NCBI GenBank assembly: GCA_021018995.1
Contig: CM037588.1
Coordinates: forward strand, 140,861,725 to 140,925,724
Length of the DNA: 64,000 bases
Reading direction: 5' to 3'
Origin: Chloranthus sessilifolius
Taxonomy: Eukaryota > Streptophyta > Magnoliopsida > Chloranthales > Chloranthaceae
The notes beneath the pieces are model-generated. The model searched no databases. It saw nothing but the letters and a program-made list of their open reading frames with translations, and was not told the DNA's origin. A program made the translations under genes and the position numbers. This document shows, piece by piece, positions 12,149-24,200 of the stretch (its first letter is position 1; each line of letters opens with the position of its first letter).

Positions 12149-12650
12149 TGTTATTATTGGTTTACCCCAATGTTGAGTTGCTCGATTGGAAACCAAATCC
12201 GCTTGAGCAAGGTGAGCACTAAACAAGTGCAAATTTTCGGGTCTAAGTTGCTTGAGCGATTTTGGTTTTGGCTCGAGCGACTGGAGCACAACTAAAAGGG
12301 AAAACTTTCAGGTGTAACTTGCTCTAGTGAGTTTGGTTTTCGTCCGGGTTTTGAGCAGTTTCTCTTGGAATAGAAGTAGGATTTGAGACTTCTATATAAA
12401 GGGAAAGTTCATAGACGAACTAGAGAGTTCTTGAAAGAGTTTTTTTAAGAGAGAAAAACTTGGGAGAATACTTTAGAGAGGCAAGGTATTGAAGAATTGC
12501 TTGAGGATTGAAGATCCGATTGAAATCGTTCATTGTATCAGGATCGTTACTATATTTCAGCAAATCTCTTCTCTGTTCTTTGAAGGACTACGTTCCCGAT
12601 TTAACAACGAGTTAGTTGTTGAAGATCGTATTTGATCTTGTTTTGAGGCA
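12149..12650 (+). mobile_element. Probable copia 3' LTR start
   Basis: A purine-rich tract (AGGTGGAGAT, 12139-12148) after the RNase H relic is followed by TGTTATTATTGG, as expected for a polypurine tract and LTR start. A TATA-like TATATAAA lies at 12393-12400. The right end is not defined, because a CACTA-like fragment follows. Confidence 0.55.
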
Positions 12651-12654
12651 CAAA

Positions 12655-12797
12655 AAACTGCAACTATTAATGGCACAAAAAACTGCAGCTATTAATAAAA
12701 AAAACTTGTTCTTTCAATAGCGACAGCACCAGTAGCAATAATTTTTTGTTAATAGCGGCAATTTTTAGTGCCGCTAATAGTCTTATTTTTTGTAGTG
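12655..12797 (-). mobile_element. CACTA transposon terminal fragment
   Basis: Read on the minus strand the stretch starts CACTACAAAAAATAAGACTA, the usual terminus of plant CACTA (En/Spm) elements, followed by subterminal AGCGGCACTAAAAATTGCC-type repeats. Two related GGCACAAAAAACTGC motifs lie at the other side (12655-12705). It is too short to encode anything, so it is a MITE-like deletion derivative or a fragment. Confidence 0.6.
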
Positions 12798-13260
12798 AGA
12801 GTGTGTGCATTATAAGTATTCATAAATAGTACATATACTCCCGTGGACGTAGCCCTCAATTGGGTGAACCACGTAAATATTTGTATTGTGTTTGTGATTG
12901 TTTTTTTGCATCTACTTATTTTTTCGCATTCATCGCGATTGGGAGTTTGATAGAGTGGGTAGATTTCTTAACAATAAATTTATGTGCAAGTAATAGCTTC
13001 TGTAGAAAAAAAATATGGGATTTGCTTAGGTCAGGTTGGGTGCACCAATAGGTCGGGCATATGCCATTTTTCACTGACAGCAGAAATTTTGGCGTGACTC
13101 GACTCAACTCGTTGATAGCTATAAATTCGACCCTTTTGAAAAACCTAAACAAATTTTGGGTTTTAAATAGGGTTGTTGTCACTGGTTAGGCCTTATTTTT
13201 AAGTAAAAAAAAAAATACTTTCACATCTCTTGCCCTCAGTTCCAATCGATCATACTGGGG
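12798..13260. other. Non-coding stretch with a copia-U5-like motif
   Basis: At 12841-12875 the words CCGTGGACGTAGCCCTCA and GAACCACGTAAAT resemble the conserved late part of many plant copia LTRs. If so, the LTR starting at 12149 may continue here across the CACTA fragment. I see nothing else. Confidence 0.3.
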
Positions 13261-13668
13261 TAAGAGCATCTCCAAGAGGTATTCCAAATCTAGCCGTACA
13301 TGGACTCCCAAATGGCTAGTTCTGGAATATCGATCCAACAATGAGCAAGTCCAACAGTTATTCCAAACATACGTGTAAATGGGATACCGATTTGGTATCC
13401 CAAATTTGGGATATCACTATGCATATTTCAAATTTTGAATAAATATATATATTATTTAATTTACTATTTTATTTTTCTTTTAAATATATATATTTTTTCT
13501 TTATTATATTTTATTCACTTTACCAAAATTATATTTTATTCAATTTGGGAAAACATTGTTGGTGTTCACATATATCCGAAATCTAGTGTCCCACTTTTGC
13601 ATATATTTGGTATCCCATTTTCATAAAATGGGATATCACTTATCAGATGCCTCTTGGAGATGCTCTTA
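13261..13668. mobile_element. MITE with 19-bp terminal inverted repeats
   Basis: TAAGAGCATCTCCAAGAGG at 13261-13279 is repeated as its exact complement CCTCTTGGAGATGCTCTTA at 13650-13668. The interior (about 370 bp) is AT-rich, non-coding and itself partly palindromic (GGGATACC/GGTATCCC near 13381-13400). No target duplication is certain, because the flanking TAA/TTA is part of the inverted repeat. The superfamily is undetermined. Confidence 0.8.
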
Positions 13669-14899
13669 GACCATAATATTATAATACCCACGTATGGGGT
13701 ATTATATGAGTGAGCATTTTCCTCTAGGAATTAAAGCCTCCACTATAACGTACGCAGCTCGAGTACCAGGTAAGTTGGTAGTCGCTCACTTTCTAGAATG
13801 TTAGCCACGTGGAAGCATCATGTGTGGAAGCATCTTAATCTTTTAATTTTATCTAAAAGATTAAGATGAAAAATAATCTCCATCATATTATTAAAACATA
13901 AATGTAAAATTTCTATCATCTAAGTCAAATTGTCAATTATTGTCTAAATTATTGTCTAAATCCAACATACCAATAATTCTAGATATCCTTTCACCACTTT
14001 AAAACAGACGATGGTAATTATATTTGGACCCAATTTTGGACATAGTTTGATATCATGCCATCAAATCACACGAATGCATGATCACTCTAATGGCGAGTAT
14101 CCCAAAAGTGACCTAAATACCAAGAGCATCCGCGCATGGGTACCTAATAACAACTCTTTCCTCTATAGAAATTATTTCAATATGACTTTGGACCAATGGA
14201 CGCTATCTAAACTCATCCCATATGGAAACTTTGGACCAATGGACACTATCTAAACTAGAGGGGATCCTCTATTAATCAATCTTCATAGGCATAAATTTAT
14301 TTTTCCCAAAATATAGACTTCTAATGATAAAAGTTTCATTTGTTAGAAGTTTGGTTTTAATATGAAAACCTAGCCTTTCGAATTGGCCCGAACTAGACCG
14401 AAACAGACTGAAAACTGACACCGAGCCGAACTGTTTCAGTTTCAATTTTGGTAACTGAAAACTGGAAACATGCCGAGTAGGATGAGAAAACTGACCAAAA
14501 CCTGAGAAAACAGAAAAAATTTTAAAATCGAAAAAAGTAAAGAAAAATATGAAGAAAAGTTGGAAACTGAACCTAACTGACCAAAACCAAAATCTAATCG
14601 TTTGAATTCTTCGTATTAAGGGGTGAGAAATTAGGTTAACCGAAACCAAAACTTTTCCCTTAGGGTTTGGTTTTAGGTGAACCCACACAGAGACTGAAAT
14701 ATCAGTTTCAGTTCAATTAACCAAATTTCCACAAATTTACACCCCTAGCGACACGGTATGTGTCGTGCTGTGAGGGCCTCAAGGCAGGCAGACTTAGAAA
14801 GCATGGAGATCAGCATGGGTATCTCTGACTCTATCCAGCACATGGCGTGCCCCATCGACTGGGTCAGCAACCGAATACCAAACGGATACCTTTGAAATT
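13669..14899. other. Intergenic DNA without recognisable gene
   Basis: Nothing coding is visible. The part at about 14370-14720 is enriched in repeated AACTGAAA, CCGAAC and AACCGAAAC words on the plus strand and looks like an old degenerate low-complexity repeat. The ORF read there on the minus strand is a by-product. Confidence 0.4.
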
Positions 14900-15085
14900 T
14901 GTTAACAGTCAAACTTATGTTTACAAGGAATACAATACTTTGCTTCTCTTCAAACTTAACTGCCAAAACTTACTAATATAGTTTCAAGTTGATGAAATTT
15001 CTCATTTTGAAGTATTATGTTTCCAATCCATCAACAAGCCAAGGTGGTCGGATTACGTGGTGGTCCAGTTCGAAAGATTCTCCCA
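14900..15085 (+). repeat. Diverged direct repeat, copy 1 (flanks the LINE)
   Basis: The words TAACTGCCAAAACTTA, TTCAAGTTGATGAA, AAGTATTATGTTTCCAATCC, AGGTGGTC and CCAGTTCGAAAGATTCTCCC recur in the same order at 17040-17192, with clear divergence. The two copies bracket the LINE. Confidence 0.5.
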
Positions 15086-16830
15086 CTTTTTTTCTTTTCA
15101 TTTTTTTCTTTTTCTTCTTCTTCGGCAAAGAAATAATTTCATTAAAAATAAAATTACAACCTGATCACACCAAGAAAGATGCCTTAGCAAAATGAAAGTA
15201 TAAAACGAAACAAGGAAAAAAAGAAGCTGAAACTACCGCTATCCCTACATAAAGAGCTTTGGTAATGCCATCACCAATCCGGATAGTCCTTAAAAAGGGA
15301 AATCTAAGAGATGAAGTTATTCTGTACCTCATTAATGAGAAATATGACCAAATTGACTCTATCTTCGAAAATCCGGTTGTCTCTTTCCCACCAAACTGTC
15401 CAAAAGATACAGAAGGGGAGCCAATTCTGAAAACGGGACACCATTCTGTTATCTTGGCTATTGGACCATGGATCCTCACAAAAGCAAACTGTCTCCTCAT
15501 TGCCAATTGTGAACCGAATGCCCAATTGAAAACAATTCCTACAGTTATAAGCTCCGCGCCACCATCCCGAAGCCTTGTATATGCCCCACGAGTTAAGATC
15601 CCATCTATCCCTGCTTATCGACCATCAGATATAGGGAGACAAGAAGTGTCCCAATTGATGAATCTACCCTTTAATACTGTCTCCACTTCATAAAAAGTTT
15701 CTGATGAGGGATTTAACTCGATGGATGACGCTCTGCCAGGCACTCGTGGAGAGGGTGCATTTTCTTAGGACAGGGGCAAACCAAGGTAGTTTGAGGGTAG
15801 AGGGTTAGATTTGCAGCCGAAACAATTTGCAAGTGGTCCCAGAATATTATAAGGAGAGAGACAAGGCTATAATTTACCTGATGAACTTCAACAGCAAGAG
15901 AGACTAATAGACTGTCTTCCACATGCACACCCATTAAACATGATTTATCAAAATTAATTTTTCGCTTGGAGAAAAGTTCGAAATAAAGGAAAATGACCTC
16001 GAGATTAAGAAGCTCTTCTTCAGTAGAATCACAAAACACTAAAGCTACGTATGGCATAGCTCTCTGCTAGTCACTGCCATCGCAGAGTTCACCTGCTTTA
16101 GCAGGTTTTCATCCTCTTTGCTGACATCCTGCTACCTGCTTTAGCAGGTGCCCCTTCTCCTTGATAACTCCTTGCATAGTAAGATTTTATGTAGGATTTA
16201 CCTGTTAAGCAATTCTACCCTCCTCTCTACTCACTCCTTGCCAGAGCAGATTTTATTTGCTCTGGTAGGGAGTTACTAGAGAGCAAGGAGGTTGCTGCTA
16301 GAGCATGTAAATTCTCCTTTGCAGAGAGTTAGAAAAGAGAATGGGAACCAACTAAAGAAGGTGAACTCTGTTGTAGTAGGGACTAGCAAAGAGTTATGCC
16401 ATACGCAGCCTAAGTCATCAACGAAGTGAAGATGCGTTATGGGCTCAGTAATATTCAAAGCCTTGTAGCCATGAAGCAAGCCCAGTCTATTACCTTGGTA
16501 AATAAGTTGGCTAAGCACTTTTCCAATATGGTTGAAAATGAATGGGGATAGGGGATCTCCTTGTTGTATACCCTAGAGCTTTGAAAGAAATCCCTCAGGT
16601 TGCCATCAATTAAAACGAAGTGTTGCGAAGTGATACATTCGGAAACCACCTCAACCAGTTTGGGCCAAAGCCAATTTTTGAAGGAGATAGATAAAACAAA
16701 GGGCCAATTGACATAGTCGAAAGCCTTCTCCATGTCAATCTTGTATACTAAGCTCGTGGAGTACCACAAATGTCCGGAATTAATAAATTTTTGAGTGATC
16801 ACAGGACTGTTAAGAATTTGCTAGTCTTGA
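15086..16830 (-). pseudogene. Truncated non-LTR retrotransposon (L1-type LINE)
   Basis: On the minus strand, pieces of an L1-type reverse transcriptase appear in order: KIDMEKAFDYVNW (near 16735), FFQSSR (near 16580), THLHFVDD (near 16425, in the place of the usual F/YADD box), then after a MITE insertion ALVFCDSTEEELLNL and KINFDKSCLMGVHVEDS (16045-15890), and the typical LINE C-terminal WTVWWERDNRIFEDR (near 15390). A T-rich tract at 15086-15120 on the plus strand is the poly(A)-like tail. The 5' part is missing and frames change several times. It encoded a target-primed reverse transcriptase and is dead now. Confidence 0.85.
16043..16410. mobile_element. Tourist-like MITE inside the LINE reverse transcriptase
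   Basis: Terminal inverted repeats of about 27 bp (AGCTACGTATGGCATAGCTC at the left; the complement of the right end starts GGCTGCGTATGGCATAACTC) are flanked by TAA at 16040-16042 and 16411-16413. A 3-bp TAA/TTA target duplication is typical of PIF/Harbinger (Tourist) elements. Removing it joins the LINE reading from HFVDD directly to ALVFCDS. The interior holds the short inverted words CCTGCTTTAGCAGG twice. Confidence 0.85.
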
Positions 16831-17954
16831 ATAAAAGTGCCTTGAATGTCGGGAGTAAAAATCATCAGCTCTGCAGGATAAGTTTCAATAAACAGTATGC
16901 TTTGAAGTTCCATGGTTTGATTGGTTTTTGTGGAGTATACTTGTACTCAAGTAAGTTTCAATATTGTGGCAGAGTATAATTGTCTCCACTATCAACTGCT
17001 CAAAACAGTTTATGGACAGTCTGAGTTTTTGAACTGAGTCAAATTTCTGTTCGCGAAACTACAGGATAACTGCCAAAACTTAATTATATGATTCAAATTG
17101 ATCAACCCATCCTCTCAAACATACTTTCTGTGATTGATCAATAAAACGAGGTGGTCAAATTTCACGGCCCAGTTCAATCTGATATATTCTCCCTTAGACA
17201 CCAGTCAATGAAGATCAAAATAGTCATGAAATTCGTCCATTCTCTGGGATAAGTTTCGGTCCACACAACACACGAAATTACTGATTTGCTGAATGAATTC
17301 CTATTCACAAAACTAAAGAGAAAGTCAAGGAGGGCTGAGGATACCAATGGTTTCCAGGTTTTTCAGAACCTGCAGAGACAAATGGGCACTCTATAAAGAA
17401 GGGTACTGCAAAGAATTTAGAGAGTATTTAGATGGGTTTAGATGAACAATCCTTCTCTATCACATCATTACAGATAGCTACTTCAATGAAGACTGATTGG
17501 ATAAAAGATAAAGATTCACATCAGTATCAGATTGAAGCAGGCCATGCCAGGGCTAAGCTGATTGAATTGAAGTGAGCTTGTGTTTTGTAAAGGCTGTTTG
17601 CTTTCTAGTACCTGTGGCCTCTGAAACCAATACGTATCGGACAATACATATCAGTTTCATCCAGACTTTTGATCCATGTTTGTGGGATGTGCATCCAAAT
17701 CCTTACTATTAACATAGGGTGGTCAATTCCCTTCTGCATCTTCACAACATGATTAACTTGAACAATAACTTTCCAAATGTAAGATAATAATGTTGTGTTA
17801 AATTCCCATTGTTTCCTCCTTCAATGACCATTAAGCAATTTTAGGAGTCCAATTGTTGACGTGAGAATGTAATCATTAAAATTTCAATATAACATGATAC
17901 TCTATTAATGTGCAAATAATGATGACTAGAAAAACTGTTACGTGATCACACATT
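16831..17954. other. Intergenic DNA 3' of the transporter gene
   Basis: No gene is visible. It contains the second diverged direct repeat (17040-17192) and a short ATACGTATCGGACAATACAT stretch near 17632 that resembles the repeat in the transporter intron at 18920-19430. Confidence 0.4.
17040..17192 (+). repeat. Diverged direct repeat, copy 2 (flanks the LINE)
   Basis: Partner of 14900-15085. It shares TAACTGCCAAAACTTA, a TTCAAATTGATCAA block, GAGGTGGTCAAAT and CCAGTTC..ATTCTCCC in the same order. Confidence 0.5.
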
Positions 17955-17972
17955 TTTATTTCGTGATTTATT
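17955..17972 (-). terminator. Possible polyadenylation signals of the transporter gene
   Basis: On the minus strand two AATAAA hexamers (17972-17967 and 17960-17955) lie 65-82 bp downstream of the ENT stop codon. The position is reasonable for a plant 3' UTR, but AT-rich DNA produces this word often. Confidence 0.3.
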
Positions 17973-18036
17973 CGGAGAAGATCAAATCAAGCACTTACAG
18001 TTCAATCCCTACTTGGGTTTACAAATTACAATCAAA

Positions 18037-18144
18037 TCACCAATTTTTGCCTATGAGCCACAACCAACCAAGTGTGACCCCAGAAAATATACCTGCCATA
18101 AGAGATAACACAAGCAAGTTCCCCAAGGCATTTTGCTCAGGTCC
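18037..18144 (-). CDS. ENT3: ENT exon 9 (last)
   Basis: It encodes [18 protein letters not shown] and the final membrane helix ending WLIGKNW, then TGA at 18037-18039. The acceptor is TTTTTGCAG before GGACCT, phase 0. Length 108 nt. Confidence 0.93.
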   Translation of the reverse strand, partial: GPEQNALGNLLVLSLMAGIFSGVTLGWLWLIGKNW

Positions 18145-18186
18145 CTGCAAAAATAGAAATTCAGGCATTTTTCATTTCTTTCCTAT

Positions 18187-18226
<40 letters not shown>

Positions 18227-21200
18227 ACTGCTTCAATTAATTGTGGAGTGTAACTGACCTTGTAACCCCTGGGTGCCACGGTAAGAACGCATACTGTCAG
18301 ATGACCATTGGTTAATCCAAAGAATGATATAAGTAAGATCATCCAGCCTTGGTCTCCGTGTTTGGCAGTGAAGTAGAATGTCGGAATGAATAAGAAACGA
18401 GAAAGAATTGCAAACAAGAGGCCTCTGCGTGACGCGATCTTAAGAATTTCTATAAGCGGAGTGTACCTTCCTATGAAATCTAGCACATTATACATTGCTA
18501 CCAAAACAAGCGTATACCTTGAAAACAACCAAAAAAATGAATCAACACTTGAAAAAATGATGAATGCATCTCATAATTTTGTGTGCATCAAATTGGCGGT
18601 ATTTGGATTGAAAATATCACTGTTCGATCCAGCCTTGAGAGCTTGTAAATAATATATATTTCTGTAACAGATTTGAGTTCCATCGGATGAAAGCTCGAAA
18701 AGATGTGCCAAATTCGTTTAAACCCGTATGATCATTACCAATTAGCTTATTCATTCAAGGGGATACGACATTGCTGAAATGCATCAATGCCGAAGAGAAG
18801 GATCCAATATCTTTGCTCTCTTATATAGAATTTAAACAATTTTGGCTGTTAAAGTCAGAACTGTTAATCCAATATATGGTTGGCAATTGGCATGAATTAC
18901 AATCATGGTTCAAAATTCGGGACGAAACCGATACATATCAGTTTCAAAAGGCACCTGGTTGATACATTGCAATGTATCGACCCCTGAATGTATCAGCCAA
19001 ATTATCGACCGTTATATTGAAATTATTGTCCATATCTGATAATTTGAGTTGCTACTATATTTCTGTAGAATTACATAAGATCCAAAACCCCTTTTTTTAT
19101 TGCACTATTTCTTCTATTTTTCAATAGCTCTTCACTTTTTCCTCCTCTTCTTCTAACCTAAACCCCTTACTCCCTCATACATTGTGACACCAAAATAGAC
19201 GATTTCAATGCCAGGGGAGAAGACAAAAGAATTGCATAAATGTATAAAAAGAAAAGCTAAAAAATAACTAAAAATTACAAAATAAGAAACAAAATTACAA
19301 AAAAAAAAAAAAAAAAAACAAAAACAAAATATCGACTATCCGATACATTGAGCAATGTATTGGGCGACACAAACGATATGTATCGGTCGGGGGGCAGACC
19401 GATACATACTGGATTTCCGAGATTTTGACCGATGATCATGTTGACTCATAATTTTGAAATCAGTAACTCTTTCTTCTTCCACTTAACCTCAAAAATCAAA
19501 TAGAATAAATTAATAGAAAGAATTAGGAAAGGAGACTTTATTTATAAATTTTTTTTTTACAAATCCTACTCTAAATAAGACTTAGCAAATCTACTCTAAG
19601 TAAAATTTAAAAGTCTTATGTTATATTAGTCACTTAAGTGGCTAGAAAAATATTTAGCCACCTAGGTGCCTAGAAAATATATGTAGCCACCTAGGTGGCT
19701 AGAAAATATATTTAGTCACCCAGGTGACTAGAAAAATTCATCTACTTAGATGGCCAGAAAAATACTTATCCATCTAGATGGCTAAAAAAAATACTTATCC
19801 ACCAATATGGCTAGAAAATATACTTAGCCACCTAGCTGGCTAAAAAATATACTTAGTCACTTAGATAGCTAGAAAAATACTTATCCAACTAGGTGGCTAG
19901 AAAATATACTTAGTCTCCTAGGTGGCTAGAAAAATACTTATCCACTTAGGTGTCTAAAAAATTACTTTTCCACTTAGGTGACTAGAAAATATACTTAGCT
20001 ACCTAGTTTGCTAGAAAATATATTTAGTCACCTAGGTGGCTAGAAAAATACTTATCCACCTAGGTGGCTAGAAAATATACTTAGTCACCTACCTGGTTAG
20101 AAAATATATTTAGTCACTTAGGTGACTAGAAAAATACTTATCCACCTAGGTGACTAGAAAATATACGTAGTCACCTAGGTGGCTAGAAAATACTTATCCA
20201 CCTAGGTGGCTAAAAATATACTTAGTCACTTAGGTGGCTAGAAAAATACTTATCTACTTATGTGACTAGAAATATACGCAGCCACCTAGATAGCTAGAAA
20301 AATACTTATCCACTTAGGTGGCTAGAAAATATATGTAGCCACCTAGGTGCTTATAAAATATATTTATTCACCTAGGTGACTAGAAAAATAATCATCCACC
20401 TAGGTGGCTAGAAAATACACTTAGCCACCTAGCTGGCTAGAAAAATACTTATCCACCTAAGTGGCTAGAAAATATACATAATCACCTAGGTGGTTAAAAA
20501 ATATATTTAATCACTCAAGTGACTAGAAAAATACTCATCTATCTAGGTGACTAAAAAATATACGTAGTCACTTAGGTGGCTAGAAAAATACTTATCCATC
20601 TAGGTGGTTAGAAAATAAATTTAGTCACCCAGGTGACTAAAAAAATATTTATTCACTTAGGTTATTAGAAAAATACTTATACACCTATATGGATAGAAAA
20701 ATACTTATCTATCTAGGTGACTAGAAAATATACGTAGCCACCTAGGTGGCTCGAAAAATACTAATCCACCTAAGTAGCTAGAAAAATATTTATCCACCTA
20801 GGTGGGTAGAAAAAATACTTATCTATCTAGGTGGCTAGAAAATATACTTAGTCACTTATCTAGTTAAAAAAATACTTATTCATCTAAGTAGTTAGAAGAT
20901 ATATTTAGTCACCCAGGTGACTAGAAAAATACTCATCCACCTAGGTATCTAGTAAATATACGTAGTCACCTACGTGGCTAGAAAAATACTTATTCACCTA
21001 AATGGCTAAAAAAATATTTATCCACCTACGTGACTAAAAAATATATGTAGGTGGCTAGAAAAATACTTATCCACTTAAGTAACTAGAAAAAATACTTATC
21101 CACTTAAGTGGCTAAAAAATATATTTAGTCACCAATTTGACTAGAAAAATACTTATCTACCTAGGTAGCTAGAAAATATACGTAGCCATTTAGGTAGTTA

Positions 21201-24200
21201 TAAAATATATTTAGCCACCCAGTATTAGTGCGTGCTTTTTCTGGGTTCATCTCGGTTCACGTTGAATAAGTGTTTCTAATTTTGTCTTGTTAGACTCTAG
21301 CGATGCGGTGTATGTGATAAGGTGGAAATAAATAGTAATAGGAGGAATTTCCTAGGATGATTCCTAGTTGATTTGCGATCGCCAATTGTAAATATTTATC
21401 GACGTTGCAACACGTCAATGATCACGCGTTTAAGCGAGTGTAGGTTACTTCTATACTGAATCATCCGCCTGCGAACGTCAGCAGTAGTATCCTCTTTTAA
21501 TTAGATAGTTTCAGCTTTCTTTTTAGTTTCCCTTATTACTGTTATGGTCGGTTTATATTCCCTTTTTTATTGTAAATTATGATCAGGTGAGCTTATTATG
21601 ACAGGTTATTTTAGTGTCCTGATGTTATCAGGAGTCCAATCATTTTCAGTTTTTCAATATTATTAGGAGTCCAATTAATATCAAAGTTCTGGCTCTACTA
21701 AGAGTCCAATCAATTTCAGTCTCCTACTGGTACTAGGAGTGCATGTGCATCAGTTCCAACAATATTACAATTAAATAAAAGAGTCCAATTATATTGCAGT
21801 TCTATATGAAGCAGGCATACTAATCGTATTGCAATTATAACTAAAGCAATTTAAGTAGTCCTACTAGAATTCTAATTAAAGAAGACACAGAAAAACTAAT
21901 TTTTACTACGACTCTGATTAAAGCAATAACTTAACTTACTAAAATATAAGCAAATAATTGATGCAATAATATTAATTTTTATTATTTTTGAATCATAATC
22001 TGTGGATTGGTTATGACGAGAATCTAACGAATAATAAGTAAATTAACTTTCCTAAATTCTGATTTAAGATAATAGACTAGTTAAACTAGAATACTAAATT
22101 GAATCAAAGCAAATAATAATATAGAGGCCTACTAGATGTAATTAATCGATTATATTGCAATAAAAGCTAATTAAAATTAACTAAGTAATACTAAGCAATC
22201 TAAAAAAGGGGGGTTAGACCCGCTATGCTAAGGAGGATTGGCCTCATTCTCAAGTACCCTCCGTAAGCTCTCGTGGGCAAATCGGGTGGCTGAGATAAAA
22301 GATAGATTGGTATTTGAATAATAAAAAAGGTATTTTTGGAATGAAATTTGAGATTATAATAGAAAATTAAATTAAAAAACTAAAGTTATGAAGTGAAATT
22401 TATAGTTTTGGATTTTTGATAGTATGAAAATATAGAATTAAATTATAGATTAAAATTTAGGACTGAATTCGGGTCCGAAATCATAAAAATCAGGCCGTAT
22501 GATCAAAGTATAAAGTCGGTGGATCGGACCATCAGATTAAGAACCGGTTCTAGAAATAGGGAACTAGAACCAGATATAGAGAATTTCGATCCGAGTAGGG
22601 TACTACGGTCTAAAAACTTGGAAATAGAATTGATGAATTAAACTAAGGGAAATCCTAAGTCTAAAATAAAAGTAAATTCGTACCTAGGTTCGGGGCTGTG
22701 GTGAGAAATCTCGGAATTCGAATATTAAAATCATGACTAATTTACTCTAGGGATCCGTCCTCGAAGCTCTTTGGTTTCAGAGTTTACGCTCTCGTTTCTC
22801 AAAATTTGCAACCTCCTGTGTAATGTGTTTGAAGAGGAAGCTACGGTCTAAAAATTAGAATCGGGGCTGAGGTGAGAAATCTTGGAGTTCAAATATTAAA
22901 ATCATGGCTAATTTACTCTAGGGATCCGTTCTCGGAGCTCTCTGGTTTCAGAATTTACACTCTCATTTATCAAAATTTGCAACCTTTCCTTCTCTCTTCG
23001 AGAAATTTTTTTTTATAGGCTTTTATTCAATTACGCGCCTGTTTTCGGGCGTTTAACTGAATTGTGTGTCATTTTTCTGACGCTTAATCGCTTTGAGTCG
23101 GTCACCTGAAACGCTTAATCGAAAAAACGTAGGAGTCAAGGGTAGGAGACTAGGTCGGGCGTAGGCCAATTGTGCGCTAGTGGTGTGGCACTCAATCCAA
23201 TCGCGCGTCTGTTTTCAGGCGCGTAATCGAGTCTCGAAACGGTCTGTAAAAGGAAGTTTGGTCGAAGGGATGATCGCTTGTGATTGTCTGGCGTGATCGA
23301 ATTCTGTATGGTTTTCATTGTAAGAATGGAATCTTGACTATTGTTTTGATCGCATTAGACTATATACTATTGCTTAGTATATAGCCTCCTTACGTTGTGA
23401 TCTGACCCACAGAGCTATTGTTTCAGCTTGTGTTTAGCCATGTACTGTTGCATGGTCTCATGTCGAGGGTTAAAAAGGTCAAGGGCTGACCAAACGAATT
23501 TGTGTACTCCGAGAGGGCGAAATGAGAGTGTCTACACTCAAGTGACAAGAAAAATACTCATCCACCTAGGTGTCAAGAAAATATACTTAGTCACCTAGCT
23601 GGATAGAAAAATACTTATCAACCTAGGTGACTAGAAAATATACGTAGCCACTTAAGTTATTATAAAATATATTTAATCATTCAGGTGACTAGAAAAATAT
23701 TTATCTACCTATGTGGCTAGAAAATATACGTAGTTACCTATGTGACTAGAAAAATACTTATCTACTTAAATGGCTAAAAAATATACGTAATCACCTAGGT
23801 AGCTAGAAAAATATTTATCCACCTAGGTGGCTAGAAAAAATACCTATCTACCTAAATGACTAGAAAATATACTTACCCACCTAACTGGCAAGAAAAATAT
23901 TTAGCCACCTAAATTGCTGGAAAATATATATAGCCACTTAGGTGGTTAGAAAATATATTTACTCACCGAGGTGATTAGAAAAATACTTATCCACCTACGT
24001 GACTAGAAAATATATGTAGTCACCTAGGTGCCTAGAAAAATATTTATACACATAGATGATTAGAAAATATATTTAGTCATCCAGGTGATTAGAAAAATAC
24101 TCATTTACTTAGGTGGCTAGAAAATATATGTAATTACCTAGGTGGCTAGAAAAATACTTATTCACCTAGATAACTAAAAAATATACATAGTTACCTAAAT

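Noticed and set aside
13261..13668. Assignment of this MITE to Tourist by its TAA/TTA flanks
   Set aside because: Left TAA and right TTA are complements and so part of the inverted repeat, not a direct target duplication. Superfamily left open.
14272..14688. Minus-strand ORF of 138 codons, Phe/Ser rich
   Set aside because: It arises from a degenerate CCGAAC/AACTGAAA-rich repeat; no domain or codon signal.
15259..15693. Plus-strand ORF of 144 codons
   Set aside because: It is the opposite strand of LINE coding sequence; the minus-strand frame with WTVWWERDNRIFED is the real one.
17942..18253. Plus-strand ORF ending in an Ile-Tyr repeat
   Set aside because: It is antisense to ENT exon 9 and runs through the (TA)n microsatellite.
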